Assembly (NCBI RefSeq): GCF_900102165.1
Contig: NZ_FNBD01000011.1
Location: 56,952-120,951 of the forward strand
Reading direction: 5' to 3'
DNA length: 64,000 nt
Source of the DNA: Cellulophaga baltica
GTDB taxonomy: Bacteria > Bacteroidota > Bacteroidia > Flavobacteriales > Flavobacteriaceae
Below are positions 47,049 through 55,918 of this stretch, one piece after another; position 1 is the stretch's first letter, and every line of letters starts with the position of its first letter. The notes under the pieces are model-generated. The model did not search any database and had not been told where the DNA came from. It worked only from the letters and a program-made list of their open reading frames with translations. A program made the translations under genes and the position numbers.

Positions 47049-47762
47049 TTACATCTTTTTTTGATTCTTAAACCATTTATACAATTTTGGATCCTTATAA
47101 ACTACATCCCAAATGGCATGACCGTAATGTTCATAACTCGTTAAAGAAACATTATATCCTAAAGATTTTAGCCTATGCACCATTTCTTCAGATTCCGCAT
47201 ACGGAATAATAGTATCATTCTTTCCGTGAAAGACTTTTATAGGTAAATTTTTGTCCATCCAATGCGCATAAGGTGTTGGTGCCATTCCGCAAACAACCGC
47301 CAATGCTGCAAATTTTTCAGGAAATGCTATAGCTAAGTCCCAAGCCGCAGCTCCACCACGACTCAGCCCTGTTAGATATATTTTTTTTTCATCTATTCGG
47401 TTTTGCGCAACCACGGTATCCAACAATTGCATTACCGCTTCTGTATTCCACATTTTTGTAGGCTCTTGTAATTGTGGCACAAGAATTAAAAATGGATATT
47501 CCGTACCGTCTATCAAGGCATCTGGTGGAGGCATTTTTTCTTGTCCTTTCTTGGGGATGCTTCCAGAGCCATGTAAAAACAAAAGAATTCCATATGTTTT
47601 TGTCGTCTGTACCTCATAGTCTTCCGGATAATACAGATAATAATCCATTGGTTTTGTTACTACTGTTTCTAGATGCCCTTCTATAACGGTAGATTGACTA
47701 GCACAGGATAGTATTTGAAAAGTAAAAAATATTAGGGCTGTAATTTTCATTATTTTAATCAT
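47049..47762 (-). CDS. Alpha/beta hydrolase lipoprotein (esterase/PHB depolymerase-like)
   Basis: A 237-residue lipoprotein (FQILSCASQ) with a compact esterase domain. The oxyanion loop is LLFLHGSGS, the nucleophile TGLSRGGAAAWDLA, the acid FHGKNDTIIPY and the histidine YGHAIWD. The pattern matches small phospholipase/carboxylesterase and feruloyl-esterase-like proteins. It is 38 bases upstream of the GMC gene and likely heads that operon, so it may release a sugar acid or aromatic from an ester. Confidence 0.86.
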   Translation of the reverse strand: MIKIMKITALIFFTFQILSCASQSTVIEGHLETVVTKPMDYYLYYPEDYEVQTTKTYGILLFLHGSGSIPKKGQEKMPPPDALIDGTEYPFLILVPQLQEPTKMWNTEAVMQLLDTVVAQNRIDEKKIYLTGLSRGGAAAWDLAIAFPEKFAALAVVCGMAPTPYAHWMDKNLPIKVFHGKNDTIIPYAESEEMVHRLKSLGYNVSLTSYEHYGHAIWDVVYKDPKLYKWFKNQKKM

Positions 47763-47814
47763 GTAGCATTTTAAAAAGGAAAAGTTACAAAAAAGACACG
47801 TGGCTGCATAAAAA

Positions 47815-47845
47815 AAGCCCTGATCATCAAAATTGAACAGGGCTT
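47815..47845 (-). terminator. Terminator after the KDPG aldolase gene
   Basis: Stem AAGCCCTG/CAGGGCTT with a 15-base loop; on the minus strand it runs into a run of T (CTTTTTTTATG). It lies 29 bases after the stop. Confidence 0.85.
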
Positions 47846-47873
47846 AGTGGTTGTAGTTGTTTCTATGTAAAAC

Positions 47874-48542
47874 TTACGCTCTTAATCTTTTGATTAAAGC
47901 TAATGTTTCTCTAACTGTTTTTTCTAAACCAGCATAATCTTTGTTTGCTAAGACTTCTTTGCTAATAAGTTTAGATCCCATACCTACACAAGTAACACCA
48001 GCATCAAACCAACCTTTTAGGTTAGCCTCATCTGTACTTACACCACCTGTAGGCATAATGCTTGTCCATGGTTGTGGGCCTTTAATTCCCTTTACAAATC
48101 CAGGACCATATAAATCTCCAGGGAAAAGTTTTACAACTTCACATCCTAATTCTTCAGCAGCATTTATTTCTGTTAAAGAACCACAGCCAGGAGACCATAA
48201 TACTTTTCTACGGTTACATACTTTTGCAATATCAACACGTAATGAAGGAGTAACGATAAAGTTAGCACCCATTTGCATAAACATAGAAGCTGCAGCTGCA
48301 TCTGTAATAGAACCTACTCCTAAGATCATTCCAGGAAGTTCTTTGATTGCATACTTGTTTAATTCAGAAAAAACTTCAAAAGCGAAATCTCCTCTAGCCG
48401 TAAACTCCATTAAACGAGCTCCACCATCATAAACTGCTTTTAATACTTTTTTTCCTAACTCAACATCAGGATGATAAAATAAAGGAACCATTCCGTTTTC
48501 CTTCATCACATTCGCTACTTCAATTCGAGTGTACTGTGCCAT
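47874..48542 (-). CDS. eda: 2-dehydro-3-deoxy-phosphogluconate (KDPG) / 4-hydroxy-2-oxoglutarate aldolase
   Basis: A 222-residue class I aldolase. FTARGDFAFEVF, the Schiff-base lysine in VKLFPGDLYGPGFVKGIKGP and PTGGVSTDEANL are intact. It splits KDPG to pyruvate and glyceraldehyde 3-phosphate. No KDG kinase or uronate genes are adjacent, so it is likely a single-gene transcript with its own terminator. A TAnnTTTG match lies at 48631-48638 on its strand. Members of this group in marine Bacteroidota often serve alginate or pectin use; this is not shown here. Confidence 0.9.
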   Translation of the reverse strand: MAQYTRIEVANVMKENGMVPLFYHPDVELGKKVLKAVYDGGARLMEFTARGDFAFEVFSELNKYAIKELPGMILGVGSITDAAAASMFMQMGANFIVTPSLRVDIAKVCNRRKVLWSPGCGSLTEINAAEELGCEVVKLFPGDLYGPGFVKGIKGPQPWTSIMPTGGVSTDEANLKGWFDAGVTCVGMGSKLISKEVLANKDYAGLEKTVRETLALIKRLRA

Positions 48543-48764
48543 TTTTTAAATATAGTTTTAGTTTTAAAACTAGGCTGAAATCAAATTAAAATCAACCTAC
48601 TTATAATTTTATTTGTTGTTAAATTGAATTCAAATGTACAATTTATAATTTTTATTTAAACGATTAACCACCAATAAAAACGCAATAATTTTAAAAATTC
48701 ACATTTTGATTATCTATCGTATAAAAAATGAAATAGCAAGATACCCTTCTGGAATCTTTGAAAA

Positions 48765-49652
48765 TTACAACTGCTCTAAAAACTGATGAAGGGCGGCATT
48801 TTCATTCGCCTTCTTCCATACCGCAAAAAGGGATGTGGTATGACTGACATTAGTTAATTCTATAAATTTTATTTTATAATTAAAGTCGTCTCGCAAAGAA
48901 TTTGGCACAATTGCAATGCCCATTTTATTTTCTACCAATTTAAAAATAGTAGGCCCGTGAATAGATTTATGAGAAATTTTAGGACTAAAACCATATTCCG
49001 CACATAAATTCAAAATCTGTTGGTAATACAACGGACTATTCTCATTAGGAAACAGAATGAAAGATTCTTCAGAAAGTGCTCCTATATTCTCAAAATTACT
49101 GGCGTCAATAGCATGATCTTCTGGCAGCACTAAAGAAAAATTTTCCCGGTACACCAATTTTAGCTGCATATTAGAAGTCACCGAATTAGAGCGCATAAAA
49201 CCAACATCAAGCGTATCATTTTCCAGCGCTCTTAATTGCTCTTTATTAATAAGCTCTTCTAATTTCAAATTAATCTTAGGGTGCAATGCACTGTATTTTT
49301 TAATTATTGGCGGCAAATAGCGGTACATCGCAGAACCCACAAAACCAATAGTAAGCTGGCCTTCTTCTCCTGCTAACTGAGAATGCCAATGTGCAAGAGC
49401 ATCATCTACTTGTTTTAGTATCTGTTTTGCTTGCGTTACAAATAAGGTGCCTGCCGTAGTGAGTTCTACCTTTCTATTGGTTCTCTTAAACAATTGACGG
49501 CCAAGAATTGCTTCCAGCTGTTTTATTTGCTGGCTTAATGCAGATTGTGATATAAAGAGAAGCTCCGCACTCTGCGTATAGTGCAAATTTTCTGCCAACA
49601 CCAGAAAGTAACGAAGCAATCTAAACTCTAATTGATTTGTTTTACTTATCAT
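48765..49652 (-). CDS. LysR family transcriptional regulator
   Basis: A 295-residue regulator with an N-terminal winged helix-turn-helix (LRYFLVLAENLHYTQSAELLFISQSALSQQIKQLEAILGRQLF region, residues about 13-55) and a periplasmic-binding-like effector domain (LTIGFVGSAMYRYLPPII onward). It is divergent from the DUF1338 gene with 67 bases between, the classical layout for a LysR factor and its target. The effector may be a 2-oxo acid of lysine breakdown, given the target gene; that is inference. Confidence 0.93.
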   Translation of the reverse strand: MISKTNQLEFRLLRYFLVLAENLHYTQSAELLFISQSALSQQIKQLEAILGRQLFKRTNRKVELTTAGTLFVTQAKQILKQVDDALAHWHSQLAGEEGQLTIGFVGSAMYRYLPPIIKKYSALHPKINLKLEELINKEQLRALENDTLDVGFMRSNSVTSNMQLKLVYRENFSLVLPEDHAIDASNFENIGALSEESFILFPNENSPLYYQQILNLCAEYGFSPKISHKSIHGPTIFKLVENKMGIAIVPNSLRDDFNYKIKFIELTNVSHTTSLFAVWKKANENAALHQFLEQL

Positions 49653-49669
49653 TTAACACTTAATAAGAA

Positions 49670-49700
49670 TTGTTTCAAATTAAAAGTACACTTATTTTTG
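49670..49700 (+). promoter_or_regulatory. Promoter of the DUF1338 gene in the LysR intergenic region
   Basis: TTG (49670-49672), 20 bases, then TATTTTTG (49693-49700), a full match to the Flavobacterium consensus, 19 bases before the ATG. The LysR binding site should overlap here. Confidence 0.62.
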
Positions 49701-49719
49701 ATTAAAAATAAACTTAGCA

Positions 49720-50625
49720 ATGGTTACATCTAAAATAAAAGCCTTAGAGGCTATACTAGAAGCCTTATTTATTCCCTACAGAAATAGCGTCCCTGATGTT
49801 TTAAAAGTTACCAATGGAATGATTGCCGAGGGTATAATTACTGAAGAGCGCGAAATTATTAATGATCATATTGCTTTTAGAACATTAGGAGTACCACACT
49901 TGGGGATCACTTCTTTTGAAAAGATATTTTTGCACTATGGTTATGAAAAAAAAGACTATTACTTTTTCGAAGGAAAAAAGTTAGACGGCTACTGGTATGC
50001 CCCTACGGCAGATCACCTACCAAGGATTTTCATGAGTGAATTGCGCGTTCAAGACTTGTCTGAACAAACGCAACAAATTATCTATAAATACACAAAACAC
50101 ATCACTAGTGACCCTGTAGACGCATTAGACTTAGATGCTACTGAAGCTGTAGGATCTTTTTTTCACAAAGCACTTTGGGAACTCCCTACCCTACCAGATT
50201 ATTTAGCACTTGCAGCTGAAAGCGAGTATGCGGCTTGGGTTATTTACAACCGCTACTATTTAAATCATTACACCATTAGTGTACACGACTTACCTGGCAA
50301 TTACAACACAGTAGAAAAATTTAATGCCTTTCTTGAAGGCTTAGACATTAAACTAAATACCGCCGGAGGTAAAATTAAAGTAAGTCCAGACGGACTCTTA
50401 AAACAAAGTAGTACGGTGGCCAAAACATTTGACGCAACATTCGCCAACGGAGAAGTCTATACTATATCTGGAAGCTATGTAGAGTTTGCCGAGCGTTTAC
50501 CACTGCCTGAATTTACCGCTAAAGGACTTACTAGTTTTACACGCCAGCAAAGGCGTGATGGCTTTGAATCTGCCAATGCCGATAAAATATTTGAAAGCAC
50601 GTATAACGAGCAGACAAAAAAATAA
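49720..50625 (+). CDS. DUF1338 protein, 2-oxoadipate dioxygenase/decarboxylase-like
   Basis: A 301-residue non-heme iron enzyme-like protein of the DUF1338 family (HglS/YdcJ type). The likely metal ligands are His50 of INDHIAFRT, His in NHYTISVHDLPG and Glu in SYVEFAERLPLPE. The known member turns 2-oxoadipate to 2-hydroxyglutarate in D-lysine breakdown. This protein is shorter than the 450-residue HglS, as are many Bacteroidota members. It is controlled, probably, by the divergent LysR gene and ends at a strong terminator. The substrate is inferred from the family. Confidence 0.87.
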   Translation: MVTSKIKALEAILEALFIPYRNSVPDVLKVTNGMIAEGIITEEREIINDHIAFRTLGVPHLGITSFEKIFLHYGYEKKDYYFFEGKKLDGYWYAPTADHLPRIFMSELRVQDLSEQTQQIIYKYTKHITSDPVDALDLDATEAVGSFFHKALWELPTLPDYLALAAESEYAAWVIYNRYYLNHYTISVHDLPGNYNTVEKFNAFLEGLDIKLNTAGGKIKVSPDGLLKQSSTVAKTFDATFANGEVYTISGSYVEFAERLPLPEFTAKGLTSFTRQQRRDGFESANADKIFESTYNEQTKK

Positions 50626-50650
50626 AAGATTCAGACTACTTGAACCCACA

Positions 50651-50686
50651 AAAATCCCTTGATGTAACTCAAGGGATTTTTTTTTG
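50651..50686 (+). terminator. Terminator after the DUF1338 gene
   Basis: A perfect 12-bp stem (AAAATCCCTTGA with its complement), loop TGTAAC, then a run of nine or more T. It lies 25 bases after the stop. Confidence 0.93.
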
Positions 50687-50837
50687 TAGCACCCTAGGCA
50701 TACATATGGCAAAAATGTACTTTTTATGATGCCCAAACATATCCACAACTAGAAATTTTGTCAGCTTTACACCTGTGGCATTATTACTGCAATTAGATGT
50801 AAAAGGAAGTTCCTATTTTATAGAAAAATTAAGTTCG

Positions 50838-51821
50838 ATGCGTCAAGAAGTCCCCTTAAAAAACAGCAGCTATATACCTGATCTTCTGGGTGATGGATTT
50901 GAACGATTGACGCTAGAATTTCCCCCTGATTACGAAGGAGAAGTTATCGCTACTTTAATTCGCAGCACTACGCACAAAACATCTGAAAAAGCGGTTTTAT
51001 ATGTTCACGGTTTTAATGATTATTTCTTCCAAAAAGAAATGGCATTAAACTTTAATGATCATGGATATAATTTCTACGCGCTAGACTTGCGGAAATATGG
51101 AAGGTCTTACCTGAAGCATCAAAAATTTAATAATGTCCGCGCTCTATCAGAATATGATGAAGAAATACACCAGGCATTACAGCTCATCAAATTAGAAAAC
51201 AATCATCAGGTACTTTTAATGGGGCATTCTGCTGGCGGATTGATCACCACCAATTATGCGGCAAACCATTTGCATAGTACATTATTTCATGGCTTGATAG
51301 GCAACAGTCCGTTTTATGAGTTTAATTTAGGGCATTTTACTAGAACACTGGTAGTTCCTGTTGTTGCCTTCCTAGGTCACTATTTTCCTAATATTCGTAT
51401 TTCAGGAATACCTTCTGGAAGTTATGGAAAAAGTATCCATGCAGAGAGTCATGGCGAATGGGCCTATTCTCTGACGTGGAAACCTCATGAAGTGCCCAAA
51501 ATAAATTTAGGTTTTATCACTGCCATCTATACTGCTCAAAAAAACATCCGAAGAAAACAAGTTATAGGTATTCCTACTCTTATACTGCATAGCAGCACTA
51601 CTGTTCATGAAAAAAATTGGTCTGAAAAATTCCAAGAAGGAGACGCCGTTTTAAATGTTGATCACATAAAAAAATACGCAAACAAATTAAAAGGCACTAT
51701 TACGGTGGTGGAGATAAAAAAAGGCTTACACGACTTAATTTTATCAAAAAAACCAGTAAGAGAAGCCGTTTACAAAGTATTATTCGATTGGATTAACACT
51801 AATTTTAATAGGACGCACTAA
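50838..51821 (+). CDS. Alpha/beta hydrolase (serine aminopeptidase S33/monoacylglycerol lipase-like)
   Basis: A cytosolic hydrolase of about 327 residues. Motifs: VLYVHGFNDYFF (oxyanion), LMGHSAGGLITTNYAA (nucleophile Ser), and KKGLHDLILS with the catalytic His. I chose ATG 50838, giving MRQEVPLKNSSYIPDLLGDG, because a GTG at 50775 would add a stretch that does not look native and has a weaker context. Lipid or ester cleavage is likely; the substrate is unknown. Five genes from here to 54183 run in one direction, though gaps differ. Confidence 0.84.
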   Translation: MRQEVPLKNSSYIPDLLGDGFERLTLEFPPDYEGEVIATLIRSTTHKTSEKAVLYVHGFNDYFFQKEMALNFNDHGYNFYALDLRKYGRSYLKHQKFNNVRALSEYDEEIHQALQLIKLENNHQVLLMGHSAGGLITTNYAANHLHSTLFHGLIGNSPFYEFNLGHFTRTLVVPVVAFLGHYFPNIRISGIPSGSYGKSIHAESHGEWAYSLTWKPHEVPKINLGFITAIYTAQKNIRRKQVIGIPTLILHSSTTVHEKNWSEKFQEGDAVLNVDHIKKYANKLKGTITVVEIKKGLHDLILSKKPVREAVYKVLFDWINTNFNRTH

Positions 51822-51853
51822 ATATTATATACCGCCGTATCTATGCAAAAGAT

Positions 51854-52267
51854 ATGCAAACAACAACTTTACAACATATATTCAGAGTCCTATTAGCACT
51901 CTTTATGATTTACGCTGGCTATAGCCATTTAACGTTTAATCGGATAGATTTTCAAGCCCAAGTACCTGACTTTATTCCTATAAGCAAGGACTTTGTTGTG
52001 GTAGCATCAGGCTTTGTAGAAATAGCATTAGGGCTTGCCCTGTTGCTATGGACCCAGCATAAAACAACTATAGGGTGGATTCTTGCCTTATTCTTTATCT
52101 TAGTATTCCCAGGAAATATTGCGCAATACTTAAATCAGAAAGATGCCTTTGGTGCTCTAAACTCAGATAAAGCCCGATTAATAAGACTCTTTTTTCAACC
52201 TGTGCTCATTGCATGGGTACTTTGGTCTACTGGCGCATGGCAATCTTGGAGAACCGCTAAAAAATAA
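51854..52267 (+). CDS. DoxX family membrane protein
   Basis: A 137-residue membrane protein with four hydrophobic helices (FRVLLALFMIYAGYSHL, DFVVVASGFVEIALGLALLLW, TIGWILALFFILVFPGNIAQYL, FFQPVLIAWVLWS), the DoxX-like pattern. Such proteins are linked to redox or thiosulfate-quinone steps in other species, but the role is not established here. It lies 32 bases after the hydrolase and 6 bases before the quinone-oxidoreductase-like gene, which suggests a shared redox task. Confidence 0.84.
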   Translation: MQTTTLQHIFRVLLALFMIYAGYSHLTFNRIDFQAQVPDFIPISKDFVVVASGFVEIALGLALLLWTQHKTTIGWILALFFILVFPGNIAQYLNQKDAFGALNSDKARLIRLFFQPVLIAWVLWSTGAWQSWRTAKK

Positions 52268-52273
52268 CATATT

Positions 52274-53257
52274 ATGAAAGCATTACAAATAATTCAATAC
52301 GGAACCCTAAAAGACAGTCTATCTATACAAGAAGTAGAAAAACCAGAAATTAAGGCCAATGATATTTTAGTAGAAGTTAAAGCAGCCTCGCTAAATCCTA
52401 TAGATTACAAACTAGCCGAAGGACACTTAAAAGATATGGTTCCTCTAAACTTACCTACCACCATTGGATATGACGTAAGTGGAATTGTGATAGCACTAGG
52501 CGATGACGTTCAAAATTTTGAACTTGGTGATGAAATTTATGCTAGGGTTCCTCAGGAGCAAATGGGTACCGTAGCCGAATATGTAGCTATTAACGTTAAA
52601 TACGCGGCCAAAAAACCACTAAATAGTTCTTTTGAAGAAGCTGCTGCACTGCCTTTAGCTGGTCTTACTGCGATACAAGCTCTAGAACGTGTAGGTATTA
52701 AAAAGGACGACAGAATTTTGATCCATGCGGGATCTGGCGGGGTCGGGAGTTTCGCTATTCAGTATGCAAAAATTAAAGGAGCTATTGTGTATACCACCAC
52801 CAGTACTAAAAATGTAGATTGGGTAAAAGCCCTAGGTGCAGACCGTGTTATAGATTATAAAACTGAAAATTACCAAGATGTTGCTGAAAATTTAGATATT
52901 GTTTTTGACACCTTAGGAAATGACTATACACTTGATGCTTTTAACATCATTAAAGACGGCGGGAGCGTAACGAGTATTGTTGGGCCGCCAGATGAAGAAA
53001 CAGCAAAGCAAATGGGAATGACAGATTACACGCTTCCAGAAAAGTTAGCGCAGTTAATAGAAAAAAAATTGGCCACTTACAAGCTTACTTGGATGCAACC
53101 AAACGCAGCCCAATTACAAACCGTTGCAACAATGGTAGATGCCGGAGCTATAAAACCTATTATAGATTTAATTTACCCATTTGAAGATGGTGTTTCTGCC
53201 TATGAATATTTAGCGGAGGGTAGCGCAAAAGGAAAAGTAATTATTAGCCTTACGTAA
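52274..53257 (+). CDS. NADP-dependent MDR-family oxidoreductase (quinone reductase-like)
   Basis: A 327-residue enzyme of the medium-chain dehydrogenase/reductase superfamily without zinc-binding cysteines, like QorA/zeta-crystallin. N-terminal GroES-like fold (AASLNPIDYKLAEG, GYDVSGIVIALGDDV), then the Rossmann site LIHAGSGGVGSFAIQYAK and TTTSTKNVDWVKALGAD. It reduces quinones or enones with NADPH. It follows the DoxX gene by 6 bases. Confidence 0.92.
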   Translation: MKALQIIQYGTLKDSLSIQEVEKPEIKANDILVEVKAASLNPIDYKLAEGHLKDMVPLNLPTTIGYDVSGIVIALGDDVQNFELGDEIYARVPQEQMGTVAEYVAINVKYAAKKPLNSSFEEAAALPLAGLTAIQALERVGIKKDDRILIHAGSGGVGSFAIQYAKIKGAIVYTTTSTKNVDWVKALGADRVIDYKTENYQDVAENLDIVFDTLGNDYTLDAFNIIKDGGSVTSIVGPPDEETAKQMGMTDYTLPEKLAQLIEKKLATYKLTWMQPNAAQLQTVATMVDAGAIKPIIDLIYPFEDGVSAYEYLAEGSAKGKVIISLT

Positions 53258-53304
53258 ACTAAGAACACTACCTCCTAGAAATTATAAAAGCAACTACTAC
53301 TAGC

Positions 53305-54183
53305 ATGTATACAAACAAAACAAGTCTCTTTAAGTTTCCCGCACTGCTCCTAATCATAACGTGTATCTTTTCAAATAGTGTAAAGGGGCAAACCCTAACA
53401 CGTGAGGCATTTAAAGATACCATGCAACAAATTCCCTATTTCACCATTCATAAAGATAATTACTTTATAACGGGTGTACCCACTAATAAGGAGATAAATA
53501 GTACCACGGCCAACGCTAAATATCAAGTTAGTTTTAAACAAATGATTACGCGCGATGTTCTGCCTTGGGAAACATATTTGTTCTTGACCTATAGCCAGAA
53601 AGCATTTTGGGATGTCTACAAGGACTCTTACCCGTTCAAGGAAATAAATTTTAACCCTACTCTTGGTGTGGGTAAAGCTTTTTTTGATAAGAACGATAGG
53701 ATACGAGGTATCGGTAATTTATATTTTGAGCATGAATCTAATGGAAGAGATAGTATTTATTCCAGAAGTTGGAATCGGCTTAGCGCAGAATACCACCGTG
53801 CAGTCGGACCTAAAACGATACTGACTATAAAAGGATGGATCCCGTTTGGCTATAAAAGCGGAAACCCAGAGTTATTAGACTATGTAGGTTTGGGGGAATT
53901 GACGGTATCTCATGATTTTAGGGAAGATAAATTTAGTCTTGAAGTAAAATTAAGAAAAGGGTTACAATGGGATGCCAAAGGCATGCTCCGAACTCGTTTT
54001 TACTACAGACCTTCTAAGCACAAATCTAATCAATACATTATGCTAGAATGGTTTGCTGGGCAAGCAGAAAATCTAATTAATTACGATCGGTTTACTTCAA
54101 TGGTTCGTGTAGGGTATGTGATTAAAACCGATGAGCTTAATTTTTTAAAAGGGCGAAAGTGCTACTACCCATTTAATGAATAG
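53305..54183 (+). CDS. pldA: Outer-membrane phospholipase A (OMPLA)
   Basis: A 292-residue exported beta-barrel enzyme (signal peptide to about residue 28, ending SVKGQ). The catalytic set is His143, Ser145 and Asn157 in YFEHESNGRDSIYSRSWNR; the spacing is identical to His142/Ser144/Asn156 of the E. coli enzyme. It would cut phospholipids that leak into the outer leaflet and so protect membrane asymmetry. It lies 47 bases after the oxidoreductase gene. No partner gene is evident. The region 54184-54390 after it holds nothing I can name. Confidence 0.92.
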   Translation: MYTNKTSLFKFPALLLIITCIFSNSVKGQTLTREAFKDTMQQIPYFTIHKDNYFITGVPTNKEINSTTANAKYQVSFKQMITRDVLPWETYLFLTYSQKAFWDVYKDSYPFKEINFNPTLGVGKAFFDKNDRIRGIGNLYFEHESNGRDSIYSRSWNRLSAEYHRAVGPKTILTIKGWIPFGYKSGNPELLDYVGLGELTVSHDFREDKFSLEVKLRKGLQWDAKGMLRTRFYYRPSKHKSNQYIMLEWFAGQAENLINYDRFTSMVRVGYVIKTDELNFLKGRKCYYPFNE

Positions 54184-54390
54184 CACTCGTACAAGTGTTT
54201 TGGATAAGGTTAGATCGTATATAGGTCAAAAGCCTAAAATTAAGTCAGTGACAAGAAATTTATTACTTCTGAATTTACAGCTATTTCAAAATTAAATTCA
54301 TTTATAAAGCAGCAAAAGCAATGTAGATTCTAAATCAAGAGACTTTGAAGAGCGGGAGTAAGCTATTTAGCTGTAAATCTCCATTTTCAA

Positions 54391-54978
54391 TTACTTTTCA
54401 ACTTTTATCGTATGTCCCAGACCTAATTCATTTTCATAATTATAAAAACTAAAGGAGAGATACCCTCTTATGTCATCAGTAATCTTCTGTTCAAAAAAAC
54501 GAACTGCTATTTCACTTTTACTAAGATCATAGACTTTTCTCCCTCCATTTTCTTCTAAATACACCGCATTTTCAAAGAGGCTATTTTTTTCTTTACTTTT
54601 AATAAACATCCTATATCCAATGTAAATATCGAAAACCTTAGTATCGTGACCCGAAAACTTAACGCCTGTTGGAGGAGGAGCTAATTTATGCTTATCTGTA
54701 TAAATCAAATACTTACTGGGATTATGATATCCAGAACCACCTCCGGAATTCATACTAAGCCTGCTTGTTCTTATAGTGTTTGAATAATTACTTTTTACCT
54801 TAATTCTATAGGGTTTTAATAAAATTACAACCACACTATCAGCCATAGTGATAGACTCCATAACTTTAAGGGGCGCATCGGTTTTCTCAAAACTTAATTC
54901 TACGTTATCTTCCTGAGATCTACAAGAAGTGACTATTGACACAACTAAAGCAAAAAGGATATAGGCATGTTTTCCCAT
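54391..54978 (-). CDS. Hypothetical lipoprotein
   Basis: A 195-residue protein with a lipoprotein signal (VVSIVTSCRSQ). The rest is predicted beta-rich, with no domain that I recognise. It is the last gene of a long minus-strand run (54.4-64 kb) in which nearly every gene encodes a lipoprotein; the gene before it is 28 bases away. Confidence 0.7.
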   Translation of the reverse strand: MGKHAYILFALVVSIVTSCRSQEDNVELSFEKTDAPLKVMESITMADSVVVILLKPYRIKVKSNYSNTIRTSRLSMNSGGGSGYHNPSKYLIYTDKHKLAPPPTGVKFSGHDTKVFDIYIGYRMFIKSKEKNSLFENAVYLEENGGRKVYDLSKSEIAVRFFEQKITDDIRGYLSFSFYNYENELGLGHTIKVEK

Positions 54979-55005
54979 TTTAAATTATATTATTAATTCT
55001 AAGGC

Positions 55006-55821
55006 TTAATGTAAGTCCACCGAAAGTTCCTGAATTTCTGCAATATCTAAAGCACCTATAGCGACATCAAATTTTAAATAATTCTTGTTCATTTTTAAAA
55101 GATTAGAAAACACACAGGCTTTATTTTCATGCTGAAAATCTTTAAAAGAAGCTTTAACACTAGCTCTAAATTTCAACGGCACTCCATTAATAGCAATATT
55201 ATAATAACTAAGGGTATCTATATTTTTTGCTTTTACCGTTAGTAATATCTTATCAATAGCACCGTCCTTGACCTCTTGAACCACATGATGGACATTTGTA
55301 TTTAAAAAAGCTTTATGATCTAAATAGGTCTGTTCCATTTTAGCCAAGGCCAATGAATTTTCATAAGGGTACAAATTTGAAACTACAGTTTGTCCTTTTT
55401 CAACTCCTATAGTATTTACTTGTATATAATTAATAGTACTTAAAGTAACACCAGTAATTGGAAATGTAGCGGTAACAAAACCAGTTTGAGAATTTAAATA
55501 GAAATTTGATGCGCTTTTTTGTCCGATAAGATAACTGGAATCTTTTTCCATGTAGCCCATACTTGCCAACACATTCTCTAAACTGTAGTCGTTTTTATTT
55601 TCAAAAGATCGTTCGTCTAGCTCAAAGCTTACTTGAATAGAATCTATTGTACAATTTTCGTTAAAATAACTTTTTAATTCTACTTCATTTGTACTCGAAA
55701 TTTTATGACTGGTAACTAAATCACATTTTGAACTACTTTGTTGTTGCTCTTCCTTTTTTTTAGGCATGCATGACGAAAGCAGGAGAATGATACCTAGTAC
55801 TTTTATAAAAATAAATTTCAT
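55006..55821 (-). CDS. Hypothetical lipoprotein
   Basis: A 271-residue lipoprotein (IILLLSSCMPKKK) with a Gln/Ser-rich linker (about 23-31) and a mature part of repeated beta-strand-like stretches (TIDSIQVSFELDERSF, NFYLNSQTGFVTATF). I know no family for it. It is 28 bases upstream of another lipoprotein gene in the same direction. Confidence 0.7.
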   Translation of the reverse strand: MKFIFIKVLGIILLLSSCMPKKKEEQQQSSSKCDLVTSHKISSTNEVELKSYFNENCTIDSIQVSFELDERSFENKNDYSLENVLASMGYMEKDSSYLIGQKSASNFYLNSQTGFVTATFPITGVTLSTINYIQVNTIGVEKGQTVVSNLYPYENSLALAKMEQTYLDHKAFLNTNVHHVVQEVKDGAIDKILLTVKAKNIDTLSYYNIAINGVPLKFRASVKASFKDFQHENKACVFSNLLKMNKNYLKFDVAIGALDIAEIQELSVDLH

Positions 55822-55918
55822 GGCGATTTAATCAAGGTACTAAAATAATAGTTTGGAATTTCTCAAACCATCTATCTGAGAATAAATTTTTAGAAAATTT
55901 TAATTCATCGTGTGCTAT

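Noticed and set aside
47941..48432. 163-residue plus-strand frame inside the KDPG aldolase gene
   Set aside because: Antisense shadow of a gene with clear catalytic motifs; low-complexity, no family features.
54184..54390. Short hairpin CACTCGTACAAGTG followed by TTTT after pldA
   Set aside because: The stem is only four pairs with a mismatch inside; too weak to call a terminator.
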